A stretch of 64,000 bases of DNA, taken from positions 186,001 to 250,000 of the forward strand of contig NZ_PRLD01000002.1 of NCBI RefSeq assembly GCF_003287405.1, written 5' to 3'. The notes beneath the pieces are model-generated. The model did not search any database and was not told the DNA's origin. It was given only the letters and a program-made list of their open reading frames with translations. The first letter of the stretch is position 1. Every line of letters starts with the position of its first letter. This stretch comes from Faecalibacterium prausnitzii (lineage in GTDB: Bacteria; Bacillota; Clostridia; Oscillospirales; Ruminococcaceae). Shown one piece after another: positions 1-8,320 of the stretch. A program made the translations under genes and the position numbers.

Positions 1-76
1 ATGAACTGCCCGGTTTTCAGCCTTATCATAGCACAATCGCGGCCATTTGTGTAGGGGGCGTGCGGGGCAAAACGCA

Positions 77-110
77 AAGAGGGGCAGCCCCAAATGGGAC
101 CGCCCCTCTT
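77..110 (-). terminator. Terminator of the flavoreductase gene
   Basis: A 9-bp stem (77-85 with 102-110) lies downstream of the minus-strand flavoreductase and is followed on that strand by a short T-rich stretch. Nothing else is recognisable in positions 1-167. Confidence 0.6.
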
Positions 111-167
111 CACATGAAAAAGAAGAAAAGAAGAAACGCTTAGAGTATGCCGGAGAACTGCGCTTTA

Positions 168-2207
168 TCAGGCGTTTTCCAGACCGGCCATCTGCTTGAT
201 GGCCTTCATGGCGAAGGTCAGGGTGCGGCCCATAGCCACACCGGCCATCAGGCAGGGGTAGTTGTTGGCAAAGAAGCTGCCGGACATATCACCGGTGATG
301 TACAGACCCTCCATGGGCTGGTTGTTGGTGTCCAGAGCCTGACCCTTTTCGTTGATGGCGATGCCCTGCTCAGTGGTCAGCAGGGAAGCACCCAGCCAGC
401 AGCCGTAGAAGGGCGCGGTGCGAATGGCGCTCAGGCGGTAAGCGGGCTTGCCGAAGTCCTCATCGTTCTGCTTATCGTACAGCTCATTGTAGCGCTCCAC
501 GGTAGCAAGGAAGGTATCCTTGGCAGCGCCGGTAAAGCCCATCTTGTCGGCCAGCTCGTCCAGAGTATCGCACTTGAACAGTGCACCGGCCTCGATAGCC
601 TCGTCCATCTTGCCCTGAATGTACTTTTCACCGCCGTTGCGGGTCTGGGCAGAGCAGCCGATGGTGTGGAAACGCTTTGCGTCCTCCAAAATGTTGGCAT
701 CGCAGATCTGTGCGTAGACGCGGCCCGGCTGGTGGGCGGCAGCGTAGACGATATCGTTGTAGGGGCAGCTCTCGTTGGCAAAGCGCTCGCCGTTGCGGTT
801 CACCTTCAGGAAGGGCTGGGTGCCGGGATTATACTGGCGGATTTTACCGGGGAAAGCCTTGCCGCCAAAGGCGGAGTCGCTGTCCACATAACCGGCATCC
901 ACACCGGGGGCTACGATGCCGCGGTCAAACAGCATGGGAGCGGCTTCCTTGTCCAGATTAGCGCCTGCCCACACAGCAGCGCGGATGCCGTAGCCCTTGT
1001 CGGCGGGGGAGTAGGAGCAGGCAGTGGTCACGCTGGTGCCCAGCGGGTCCAGCTGCTCCATCATGTAGGGGTTGCCGGGGAAGCCGCCGCAGGCCAGCAG
1101 CACGCCCTGATTGGCGTTGTAGCGGATGAAGTGGTCATCCTCGGTGCTCTGGGCGATGATGCCGGTAATGCGGCCATCGCTGTTCTTTTCCAGCTTGGCA
1201 AGGCTGGTCTTGAAGTCCACATCGTAGCCCAGCTCCTGAATGTACTGCAGCAGCAGCTCGTTGCGGGGTGTGCCGGAAGCGCTCTCGCTGGCCATGTAGT
1301 TGTGCTCCTGCACAGGGTAGAGGTAGTCGGTGTTGTGCTCGGCATTCTCTGCGGGCCATGCAGCCTCGCTGCCGGAGGTGAAATCGCACACCCAGCCGTA
1401 CTTATCCTCCAGAATGCTGCGCATGAAGTCGTGCATGGCGGCAGACTCGTTGATCCAGGTCTTGACCACGCGCTGGTCGCACTTGCCGGAGGCGTAGCGG
1501 GAGATCTCGCTCAGCAGCTTTGCCTTATCGGTGGCGGGTTCGCCAGCCTCCTTAGCGGCAGCAGAATCAACAGCGCCGTACCAGTGACGGGTGTCCTGCA
1601 CGTTGGCGTTCTGCTCGATAACACGGAAGTTCAGGCCGTTGGCAGCAGCATAGGCGGCAGCAAACATACCGCCGTTGCCTGCGCCCACGATCAGGATGTC
1701 GGTGTCCACGGTCTCGGTGATGGCAGCCTCGTCGATGTCGGGCTCTTTGCCCAGCCAGTCGTTCTCGTCACCGGTGGGCAGCTGCACGCTGGAGACCACG
1801 GTCTCGCCCTTGGCCTGTGCGTAGCAGCTCTTGGCGGCCTTCATCACGGCATCGGAGGTGATGGTGGAGCCGGAAACGCCGTCGATCTCGGCAGAACCGG
1901 CAGCCATCAGCTGCTCGCGCAGCTCGTCGGCAGCGGCAGCGCCGAAGGAAGCGGTCTCGCCGGAGGTGTCCACCACCACATCGGTCACAGCGCTGTCGGA
2001 GAAGGTCATGGTGACCTTGACGGTGGAGGAGATACCCTCGGCAGTGCCTTCGTAGGTGCCGGGAATGTACTGACCGGCAGCACCGGAAGTGGAAGCGGAA
2101 GCAGAGCCGGAGGCGGCATTGCAGGCTGCCAGAGCACCGGCGGTCACACCGCTCATGGCGGCGGCAGCGGCAATCTTGATAAAGCCCTTACGGGAGATCT
2201 TGTTCAT
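168..2207 (-). CDS. FMN- and FAD-binding lipoprotein reductase (fumarate/urocanate reductase-like)
   Basis: This 679-residue exported flavoprotein probably reduces a small organic acceptor outside the membrane. The N-terminus is basic and hydrophobic and ends in a lipobox with Cys29. An FMN-binding domain (about 45-130) carries DGVSGST at 109-115, the type of motif on which ApbE attaches FMN to Thr. An FAD domain begins at about 168 with the dinucleotide motif GAGNGG (175-180) and runs to the C-terminus, as in the flavoprotein subunits of fumarate and urocanate reductases. No haem motif is present, so electrons probably enter through the FMN domain. It is divergent from a LysR gene. The substrate cannot be told from the sequence. 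Confidence 0.85.
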   Translation of the reverse strand: MNKISRKGFIKIAAAAAMSGVTAGALAACNAASGSASASTSGAAGQYIPGTYEGTAEGISSTVKVTMTFSDSAVTDVVVDTSGETASFGAAAADELREQLMAAGSAEIDGVSGSTITSDAVMKAAKSCYAQAKGETVVSSVQLPTGDENDWLGKEPDIDEAAITETVDTDILIVGAGNGGMFAAAYAAANGLNFRVIEQNANVQDTRHWYGAVDSAAAKEAGEPATDKAKLLSEISRYASGKCDQRVVKTWINESAAMHDFMRSILEDKYGWVCDFTSGSEAAWPAENAEHNTDYLYPVQEHNYMASESASGTPRNELLLQYIQELGYDVDFKTSLAKLEKNSDGRITGIIAQSTEDDHFIRYNANQGVLLACGGFPGNPYMMEQLDPLGTSVTTACSYSPADKGYGIRAAVWAGANLDKEAAPMLFDRGIVAPGVDAGYVDSDSAFGGKAFPGKIRQYNPGTQPFLKVNRNGERFANESCPYNDIVYAAAHQPGRVYAQICDANILEDAKRFHTIGCSAQTRNGGEKYIQGKMDEAIEAGALFKCDTLDELADKMGFTGAAKDTFLATVERYNELYDKQNDEDFGKPAYRLSAIRTAPFYGCWLGASLLTTEQGIAINEKGQALDTNNQPMEGLYITGDMSGSFFANNYPCLMAGVAMGRTLTFAMKAIKQMAGLENA

Positions 2208-2292
2208 AGGTACGCTCTCTTTCTTTTTATTCTTCTTTGTGTTCCTTCTTATCCTGCAGCAAGGTGAAAGGTACTTTGCTGAATCCTTAACA

Positions 2293-2321
2293 ATTGTAGC
2301 GTAGAAGGGTGCTGTTTACAA
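2293..2321 (-). promoter_or_regulatory. Promoter of the flavoreductase gene
   Basis: On the minus strand there is a -35 TTGTAA (complement of 2316-2321), a 17-bp spacer and a -10 TACAAT (complement of 2293-2298). Its -35 shares five bases with the -35 of the divergent LysR promoter. Confidence 0.6.
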
Positions 2322-2357
2322 TTCATATTTTTTATATTATAATTTAGGGTAACCTAA
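2315..2357 (+). promoter_or_regulatory. lysR promoter with LysR-type box
   Basis: A -35 TTTACA (2315-2320), 17-bp spacer and perfect -10 TATAAT (2338-2343) precede the regulator. Directly after the -10 lies TTAGG-N4-CCTAA (2344-2357), which fits the T-N11-A rule of LysR boxes. It covers the expected start site, so autorepression is likely. Confidence 0.65.
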
Positions 2358-2380
2358 TGTATCGCGGGAGGGAGAAACGC

Positions 2381-3304
2381 ATGAACGAGAGCGCACTGGA
2401 AGGCTTTGTAAAGATCGTGGAAATGAACAGCTTTTCTGCGGCGGCAGAGGCACTGTATCTTTCCCAGTCGGCACTTTCGCAGCAGATCCGCACGCTGGAA
2501 GGGCAGCTGCAGTTTGAGCTGTTCCAGCATCTGCCCCGCCGGGTGGTGCTGACCCCGGCGGGGCAGGATTTTTACCCCAAGGCAAAGCAGCTGGTAGCCC
2601 TGTATCAGCAGGCGGTGCGCCATGCCCGCGCGGTGCAGCAGCAGGAAAACCCGCCGGAAAGACATCTGATCATCGCAGGGTGTCATGAGGCAATGCGGAT
2701 GTTCGCATACGACCTGTTTTCCCTGACGAGTGACTTGTGCCTGCGGTATACCCCCATTCTGGGGTGGTGTGCCAACCGCAGCGAGGTTTGGCGCAGCCTG
2801 AAAAAAGGGGAGATGGATCTTTCCTTCCAGCTGGAAAGCGCAGAATTTTACGCACAGGGGCTTACCTTTGTGCCGCTGCTTTATGTGCCGGAGCTTTGCA
2901 TCCCCATCCACCCGCCCGCCGATATGCCAGTGGGCAGGCTGACTTTAGAGCAGGCATTGCAGTACCGCTGGCTGCTTATCAAGGAAATGTACCAGACCGT
3001 TTACGAGACAAGTCTGGTACAGGAGGGGCTGGAACGCGGGGTGAGCTTTACGCCGGTGGGCGGCATCCGCAGTGCAGCCTACGGAGACCCGGCGCTCAAG
3101 ATGGTCCCGGCGGTCTATTACCGCAGACCCGACCTCAGCTTTGTACGGGTGCTGGACTGGGGCAGAGGACACCGGTTTGGCATCGTGCTGGGGCAAAAGC
3201 GCGAGGACCCGGTGGTAATGGCTTATGTCCGCGCGTTGCAGCAACAGCTGCCGTCCCTCTCGGAAAAGCTGTTCGGCCTGAAGCTGGAACCGGTGGAGGA
3301 ATAA
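2381..3304 (+). CDS. LysR family transcriptional regulator
   Basis: This 307-residue regulator has an N-terminal winged helix-turn-helix (about 1-60, including SQSALSQQIRTLE) and a LysR-type effector domain from about 90. The start at 2381 is chosen because GGGAGGGAG ends six bases upstream. An in-frame ATG at 2357 lies inside the putative operator and has no ribosome binding site. It is divergent from the flavoreductase and shares a 170-bp control region with it, so it probably regulates that gene in response to the reductase substrate. The effector is unknown. Confidence 0.88.
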   Translation: MNESALEGFVKIVEMNSFSAAAEALYLSQSALSQQIRTLEGQLQFELFQHLPRRVVLTPAGQDFYPKAKQLVALYQQAVRHARAVQQQENPPERHLIIAGCHEAMRMFAYDLFSLTSDLCLRYTPILGWCANRSEVWRSLKKGEMDLSFQLESAEFYAQGLTFVPLLYVPELCIPIHPPADMPVGRLTLEQALQYRWLLIKEMYQTVYETSLVQEGLERGVSFTPVGGIRSAAYGDPALKMVPAVYYRRPDLSFVRVLDWGRGHRFGIVLGQKREDPVVMAYVRALQQQLPSLSEKLFGLKLEPVEE

Positions 3305-3314
3305 AAAAACGGAA

Positions 3315-3437
3315 ACCCTCTCAGGCGCATTCGCGCCAGCTCTCCCGAGGTGAGAGCCCTATTGCAGCTGACCGACAGATGCTGAAAAGCTCCCCCTCTC
3401 GGGGGAGCTGGCATCGCGCAGCGATGACTGAGAGGGT
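3315..3437. repeat. REP/MITE-like palindromic intergenic element
   Basis: A 123-bp element is bounded by inverted ends ACCCTCTCAG (3315-3324) and CTGAGAGGGT (3428-3437), with internal CTC-rich hairpins around 3350 and 3390-3410. It holds no ORF. From memory, similar CTC(C/T)CC elements are scattered between genes in Faecalibacterium-type genomes; copy number cannot be judged here. Confidence 0.6.
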
Positions 3438-3444
3438 AAAACAA

Positions 3445-3486
3445 AATAGCACCTGCTGCCTTAAAAAGGCGACAGGTGCTATTTTT
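3445..3486. terminator. Bidirectional terminator between lysR and the ABC exporter
   Basis: A long stem (3445-3460 with 3468-3482, one mismatch) around an A/T-rich loop is flanked by A and T runs. It serves the converging lysR and ABC transporter genes. Confidence 0.75.
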
Positions 3487-3512
3487 GCAGTTATATTGCG
3501 ATAACAGGTGCT

Positions 3513-5333
3513 TTAATCCACAACATCCTCGAACTGGCTGTTGTACAGATCGGCGTAGAAGCCGCCGGCCTCGATCAGCTGGTCGTGGGTGCCCTGCTCC
3601 ACAATGTCGCCGTCCCGCATCACAAGAATGAGGTCGGCGTCCCGGATGGTGGAAAGGCGGTGGGCAATAACAAAGCTGGTGCGGCCCTCCATCAGACGAT
3701 CCATAGCGGTCTGGATACGCTGTTCGGTGCGGGTATCCACGCTGCTGGTAGCCTCGTCCAAAATCAGGATGCGGTTATCTGCCAGAATGGTGCGGGCGAT
3801 GGTAAGCAGCTGTTTCTGTCCCTGACTGACGTTGGAGGCGTCCTCGTTCAGCTCCATCTGGTAGCCGCCGGGCAGGGTGCGGATAAAGTGGTCGGCGTTG
3901 GCAGCCTTTGCGGCGGCGATCACCTCTTCATCGGTGGCGTCCAGCCGACCGTAACGGATGTTCTCCATGATGGTGCCCTTGAACAGCCATGTGTCCTGCA
4001 GCACCATGCCAAAGCCCTCGCGCAGAGCGCTGCGGTCAAAGTCCCGCACATTGTGGCCGTTCAGGGTGATGGAACCGGAATCCACATCGTAAAAGCGCAT
4101 CAGCAGCTTGACCATGGTGGTCTTGCCCGCGCCGGTGGGACCCACGATGGCTACCTTCTGGCCGGGCTGCACCGTGCAGCTGAAATCGTGGATAACAGTC
4201 TTGTCGGGGGTGTAGCCGAAGCGCACATGGTCAAAGGTGACCTGTCCGTCAATATCGGCGGGGTCGGCGCGGTGGGCGGGGTCTGCCAGCTGCTCTTCTT
4301 CCGGCTCGTTCAGGAATTCGAACACCCGCTCGGCGGCAGCGGCCATGCTTTGCAGCATATTGGACACCTGCGAAAGCTGCTGGATGGGCTGGGTAAAGTT
4401 TTTGACGTACTGGATAAAGGCCTGAATATCACCAATGGTGATAACCCCGTTTGCGGCAAAAATGCTGCCCACGATAGCCACCGCCACATAGCCCAAGTTG
4501 CCCACAAAGTTCATGATGGGCATCATCAGGCCGGAGAGGAACTGGCTCTTCCATGCGGATTCGTACAGCTTATCGTTGGCGGCGTTGAAGTCTGCCAGCA
4601 CCACGGCTTCACGGTTGAAGGCCTTGACCACGTTGTGGCCGGCGTAGACCTCCTCTACCTGACCGTTGACCACGCCCAGCGTGGCCTGCTGCGCTTTGAA
4701 GTACTTCTGGCTGAACTTGACAACCACCAGCACCAGCGCCAGCGACACCGGCAGGATCAGCAGGGCGATCAGGGTCATGCGGGGGCTGATGGAAAGCATC
4801 ATCACCAGCACACCGATCATGGTAGTCACGCTGGTGATCAGCTGGGTGATGCTCTGGTTCAGGCTCTGTCCCAGCGTGTCCACATCGTTGGTGATGCGGG
4901 AGAGCACCTCGCCCACGGTGCGCTTTTCAAAGTACGCCAGCGGCAGGCGGTTGATCTTTTCGCTGATCTGGCGGCGGAAGTCGTAGCAGACCTTCTGGGA
5001 AAGGCCGGTCATCAGCCAGCCCTGAATAAAGCTGAAAGCGCTGCTCAGCAGGTACATCCCCAGCAAAAACAGCAGGATGCGGCCGATATACACAAAATCG
5101 ATGCTGCCGGTGCCGCGCAGCCGGGCGATCCAGCCGGTGGCAAGGGCGGTGGTGGCCTTTGCCAGCACCTTGGGGCCTGCAATGTTGAAGATGGTGGACA
5201 GAACAGCAAACAGCATGGCTGCCGCAAGGGGCAGCTTGTAGTGGCTCATGGTGCGGATGATCTGCCGCAGCGTGCCTTTAAAGTCCTTGGCGCGCTCGGT
5301 GGTGGGACGTCCGGGTCTGGGCATATCACTCAC
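3513..5333 (-). CDS. ABC exporter half-transporter, catalytically canonical subunit
   Basis: This 606-residue protein is a transmembrane domain (about 25-340, six helices) fused to a nucleotide-binding domain. Walker A is GPTGAGKTT, Walker B ends LILDEATSS with the catalytic Glu, and the H-loop is VIAHRLST. The signature is SQGQ instead of SGGQ. Its start overlaps the end of the upstream 765-residue half-transporter by 8 bp, so the two are co-translated and probably form a heterodimer of the TM287/288, BmrCD or LmrCD kind. In such exporters one partner has a complete Walker B and a degraded signature, as here. Likely cargo is a drug, lipid or peptide; it cannot be assigned. Confidence 0.9.
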   Translation of the reverse strand: MSDMPRPGRPTTERAKDFKGTLRQIIRTMSHYKLPLAAAMLFAVLSTIFNIAGPKVLAKATTALATGWIARLRGTGSIDFVYIGRILLFLLGMYLLSSAFSFIQGWLMTGLSQKVCYDFRRQISEKINRLPLAYFEKRTVGEVLSRITNDVDTLGQSLNQSITQLITSVTTMIGVLVMMLSISPRMTLIALLILPVSLALVLVVVKFSQKYFKAQQATLGVVNGQVEEVYAGHNVVKAFNREAVVLADFNAANDKLYESAWKSQFLSGLMMPIMNFVGNLGYVAVAIVGSIFAANGVITIGDIQAFIQYVKNFTQPIQQLSQVSNMLQSMAAAAERVFEFLNEPEEEQLADPAHRADPADIDGQVTFDHVRFGYTPDKTVIHDFSCTVQPGQKVAIVGPTGAGKTTMVKLLMRFYDVDSGSITLNGHNVRDFDRSALREGFGMVLQDTWLFKGTIMENIRYGRLDATDEEVIAAAKAANADHFIRTLPGGYQMELNEDASNVSQGQKQLLTIARTILADNRILILDEATSSVDTRTEQRIQTAMDRLMEGRTSFVIAHRLSTIRDADLILVMRDGDIVEQGTHDQLIEAGGFYADLYNSQFEDVVD

Positions 5334-7623
5334 CCTCCTTTTCCGTATTCAAGGTATCCAGCGCCAGCTCTTTCTGGCTCAGCTGGCTGCGGGCGATCTC
5401 CTGATATTCCGGGCAGCTGACCATCAGCTGGGCGTGGGTGCCCTTGCCCACCAGCCTGCCTTCATCCAGTACAAGAATCTGGTTTGCGTGCAGCACGGTG
5501 GAGATGCGCTGTGCCACAATGATCACGGTGGCGTTGTCGGTCTGTGCCTTCAGGGCGCGGCGCAGGGCTACATCGGTCTTGTAGTCCAGCGCCGAGAAGC
5601 TGTCGTCAAACAGATAGACCTTGGGATTTTTGGCAATTGCCCGGGCAATGGAAAGCCGCTGCTTCTGGCCGCCCGATACGTTGGAGCCGCCCTGTGCGAT
5701 GGGGCTTTGGTAGCCCTCCGGCTTTGCTTCAATAAAATCAGTGGCCTGCGCAATGGCAGCAGCTTTTTGTACCTGCGCATCGGTGATATCTTCGCCGCCG
5801 AATTTCAGGTTGCTGTCGATGGTGCCGCTGAACAGCACACCCTTCTGGGGCACATAGCCCAGCAGGTCGTGCAGCTGTGCCTGCGGCATCTTGCGCACGT
5901 CAATGCCGTCCACAGTCACCTTGCCGCCGGTCACATCGTAAAAGCGGGGAATCAGGTTGAGCAGGGTGGATTTGCCGCAGCCGGTGGAGCCGATGATGGC
6001 GGTAGTCTCGCCGGGCTTTGCGGTAAAGCTGATGTGCTCCAGTGCATCGCTGTCCGCACCGGGGTAGCGGAAGCTCACATCCTCGAACTGCACAACGCCC
6101 TGCCAGTCGGTGTGTGCCTTTGCGGCCTTTGCGGCGGCTTCATCCGGGTCGTGGATGGTGGCTTTGGTGCGGATGACCTCGTCGATACGATCCGCAGCCA
6201 CACCGGCGCGGGGCAGCATGACGGCCACCATCGCCAGCATCAGGAAGGACATGACGATCTGCATGGTGTAGGTGATAAAGGCGATCATCTCGCCCACCTG
6301 CATGGTGCCGGCATCCATGGCTTTGCCGCCGAACCAGACGATGAGCAGGCTGGTACCGTTCATGATCAGGGTCATAAAGGGCATCATAGCCACCATGGCG
6401 CGGTTGGTGAACAGCTGGGTGCCCATCAGCTCCCGGTTGGCCTTGTCAAAGCGCTGCTCCTCAAACTTTTCGCGGCTGAAGGCGCGCACCGGCATGATGC
6501 CGGTCAAAATTTCGCGGCTGACCAGATTCAGCCGGTCCACCAGCTGCTGCATCACCTTGAATTTGGGCATGGCAACGCTCATCAGGAAAATGATGAGCAA
6601 CAGCAGGATGGCCACGTCCAGCACCACGATCCAGGAAAGGCCGGAGCTGCTGCCCACAACGTGCAGCACACCGCCAATGCCCAGAATGGGCGCATAGGCC
6701 ACCATGCGCAGCAGGATGACGCAGACGAACTGCACCTGCTGGATATCGTTGGTGGTGCGGGTGATGAGGGAGGCGGTGGAAAAATTCTCAATCTCTGCGT
6801 TGGAAAAGTCGATGACGCTGGAGAAGGTCTCCCGGCGCAGGTCACGACCGATGGCAGCGGACACCCGGGAGGCAAGGAAGCCCACGGCCACAGCCACGAC
6901 CACCATCAGCAGAGTAAGGGCAAGCATCTGGCCGCCCACCCGGAAGAGGTACTGCATCTGCACATTCCGTGCAACGCCCTGTGCCTCGTATTCCAGCTGC
7001 ACCAGCAGCAGGGACTGGCTTTTCAGGTTTTCCAGCAGGGTGCTGTCCATCTGGCTCATGGCTCCGTCCAGCTGCTTTTGCAGCATACTGCGGTCAAAGC
7101 CGGGCATCTGGCTCATGGCGGCAAACTGGCTGCAAACGGTGTCCAGATCCGCTGCCGTGGGGGTAATGGTCTCGGTGTCGGTGTCCGCAGCGGCAGAGGG
7201 CATCTCGGCAAGGCCGGTCATGCCCATGCTGTTCTGCCCAGCGGGGGTGTTGGCGGCCTGTGCGGCAGCCATATACAGCACGATGTCCGGGGTGGTCACG
7301 GCATCTTCCAGCGCGGTGCGCTCGTCCTCGGTCAGGTCAGAGCGCAGCTGCAACACGCCATCGTCCTGCAGGTAGTACTGGTAGGCGTTTTGCAGCTTTT
7401 GTGCATCCTCTTCGCTCATCAGCAGGCTCAGCGTGTCCAGCGTGCTCTGGCGCACCGTCTGGGGCAGGGGACTTTCAATGCCGCCCTGCTGGATGCCGGT
7501 GTCCACGATCTTGCTGGTGTAGTCCGGCAGTGCAAGGTCGCAGTACGCCTGCACGAACAGCAGCGCGAACACCACAAGGCAGACCGCCCAGTGCCGGGCC
7601 AGCTGCTTAAAGATCTTTGTCAT
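5326..7623 (-). CDS. ABC exporter half-transporter with degenerate site and large external insertion
   Basis: This 765-residue partner of the downstream half-transporter carries an insertion of about 190 residues between TM1 (about 12-30) and TM2 (about 220-245). It is polar, Ala/Gln/Asp-rich and predicted to lie outside the cell. The ATPase domain has Walker A GSTGCGKST and a proper SGGQ signature, but Walker B reads LFDDS (Glu to Asp) and the H-loop reads VAQRIST (His to Gln), so its own ATP site is degenerate. The start at 7623 is chosen for AAGGGAG nine bases upstream. The marR stop lies 17 bp inside this gene, so translation is coupled. Confidence 0.88.
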   Translation of the reverse strand: MTKIFKQLARHWAVCLVVFALLFVQAYCDLALPDYTSKIVDTGIQQGGIESPLPQTVRQSTLDTLSLLMSEEDAQKLQNAYQYYLQDDGVLQLRSDLTEDERTALEDAVTTPDIVLYMAAAQAANTPAGQNSMGMTGLAEMPSAAADTDTETITPTAADLDTVCSQFAAMSQMPGFDRSMLQKQLDGAMSQMDSTLLENLKSQSLLLVQLEYEAQGVARNVQMQYLFRVGGQMLALTLLMVVVAVAVGFLASRVSAAIGRDLRRETFSSVIDFSNAEIENFSTASLITRTTNDIQQVQFVCVILLRMVAYAPILGIGGVLHVVGSSSGLSWIVVLDVAILLLLIIFLMSVAMPKFKVMQQLVDRLNLVSREILTGIMPVRAFSREKFEEQRFDKANRELMGTQLFTNRAMVAMMPFMTLIMNGTSLLIVWFGGKAMDAGTMQVGEMIAFITYTMQIVMSFLMLAMVAVMLPRAGVAADRIDEVIRTKATIHDPDEAAAKAAKAHTDWQGVVQFEDVSFRYPGADSDALEHISFTAKPGETTAIIGSTGCGKSTLLNLIPRFYDVTGGKVTVDGIDVRKMPQAQLHDLLGYVPQKGVLFSGTIDSNLKFGGEDITDAQVQKAAAIAQATDFIEAKPEGYQSPIAQGGSNVSGGQKQRLSIARAIAKNPKVYLFDDSFSALDYKTDVALRRALKAQTDNATVIIVAQRISTVLHANQILVLDEGRLVGKGTHAQLMVSCPEYQEIARSQLSQKELALDTLNTEKEGE

Positions 7624-8116
7624 GGTTCGTTTCTCCCTTCGGGTCAATGTTGCGCGCGGCATTTTCCGCAAGAATGGCATCCATCAGCGCGCCGCGCAGC
7701 GCGTCCATCTGGGCTACCTGCTCCGGCTCTAACCGTGCTAGCACGCTGGCAAAGTAGTCGCGCAGAGCCTGCTCACACTGGTGGCACAGCTCATACCCTT
7801 TGGGGGTGACGCGCACCAGCGTTTTGCGGCGGTCGGCGGGGTCCGGTTCCCGCACCACAGTGCCGTCCTGCTCCATCAGCCGCAGCCCGCGCGAGACCGC
7901 CGGCAGCGGCTGACGGATCTCTCGGGCAAGGTCGGAGACATAGATAGCGCCGTCCTTGCCGTGGCAGTTGATGGAATGCAGCAGGCCTTCCAGCATATTA
8001 AAATGGCATTTGGGGCAATCAGCCAGCGCCGCCCGTATCCCGGCCTTGGATGCCTTGCTCAGCTGCCCGATATAGTGGCACATCCCCTGAAAGCTGGGGG
8101 TGCTTGGCTCGGACAT
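7607..8116 (-). CDS. MarR family regulator, cysteine-rich
   Basis: This 169-residue protein has the MarR winged helix (about 55-105; SDLAREIRQPLPAVSRGLRLME followed by a DPADRRKTL wing). It is first in an operon with the two ABC exporter genes and probably represses it. A perfect 24-bp palindrome lies about 30 bp upstream of its start. The ribosome binding site GAGGAGG is seven bases before the ATG. It has six cysteines, including C34-P-K-C37 and a second C-x2-C near 111-114, which is unusual for the family and could indicate metal or redox sensing (inference). Confidence 0.9.
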   Translation of the reverse strand: MSEPSTPSFQGMCHYIGQLSKASKAGIRAALADCPKCHFNMLEGLLHSINCHGKDGAIYVSDLAREIRQPLPAVSRGLRLMEQDGTVVREPDPADRRKTLVRVTPKGYELCHQCEQALRDYFASVLARLEPEQVAQMDALRGALMDAILAENAARNIDPKGETNHDKDL

Positions 8117-8144
8117 AACAGTTCCTCCTCGTTTGCATTTTTCA

Positions 8145-8168
8145 AATACTTAACAGTTGTTAAGTATT
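8145..8168. promoter_or_regulatory. Palindromic operator of the marR-ABC operon
   Basis: A perfect inverted repeat has 10-bp arms AATACTTAAC and GTTAAGTATT around AGTT. It sits between marR and the upstream Na/Pi transporter gene. A possible minus-strand promoter (TTGCAA, 17 bp, TATGCT) lies just upstream. Size and position fit a MarR dimer site. Confidence 0.7.
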
Positions 8169-8320
8169 AACGCCTGATAAGCATATTCCTTTTGCAGCGG
8201 GATTGCAAGAGAATAGGGAAATATTAAACAAAAATTCACAAAAAACTTGTAGGCTTTGTCAATGCGCAAACCGGCTCTCGCTGCATAAAAATAAAGGACA
8301 GGCAGAAACGGAGGGTGCGG

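Noticed and set aside
147-2267. 706-codon plus-strand frame opposite the flavoreductase
   Set aside because: A mirror frame of a real gene with Gly/His/Val-rich composition and no domain.
2357-2380. Earlier ATG for the LysR gene
   Set aside because: It lies inside the operator-like palindrome and has no ribosome binding site, while the ATG at 2381 has an excellent one.
7624-7680. Twenty-residue N-terminal extension of the 765-residue ABC subunit
   Set aside because: The extension is basic, lies within marR, and AAGGGAG points to the start at 7623.
5248-7809. 853-codon plus-strand frame opposite the ABC exporter
   Set aside because: Shadow of two genes with intact ATPase motifs on the other strand.
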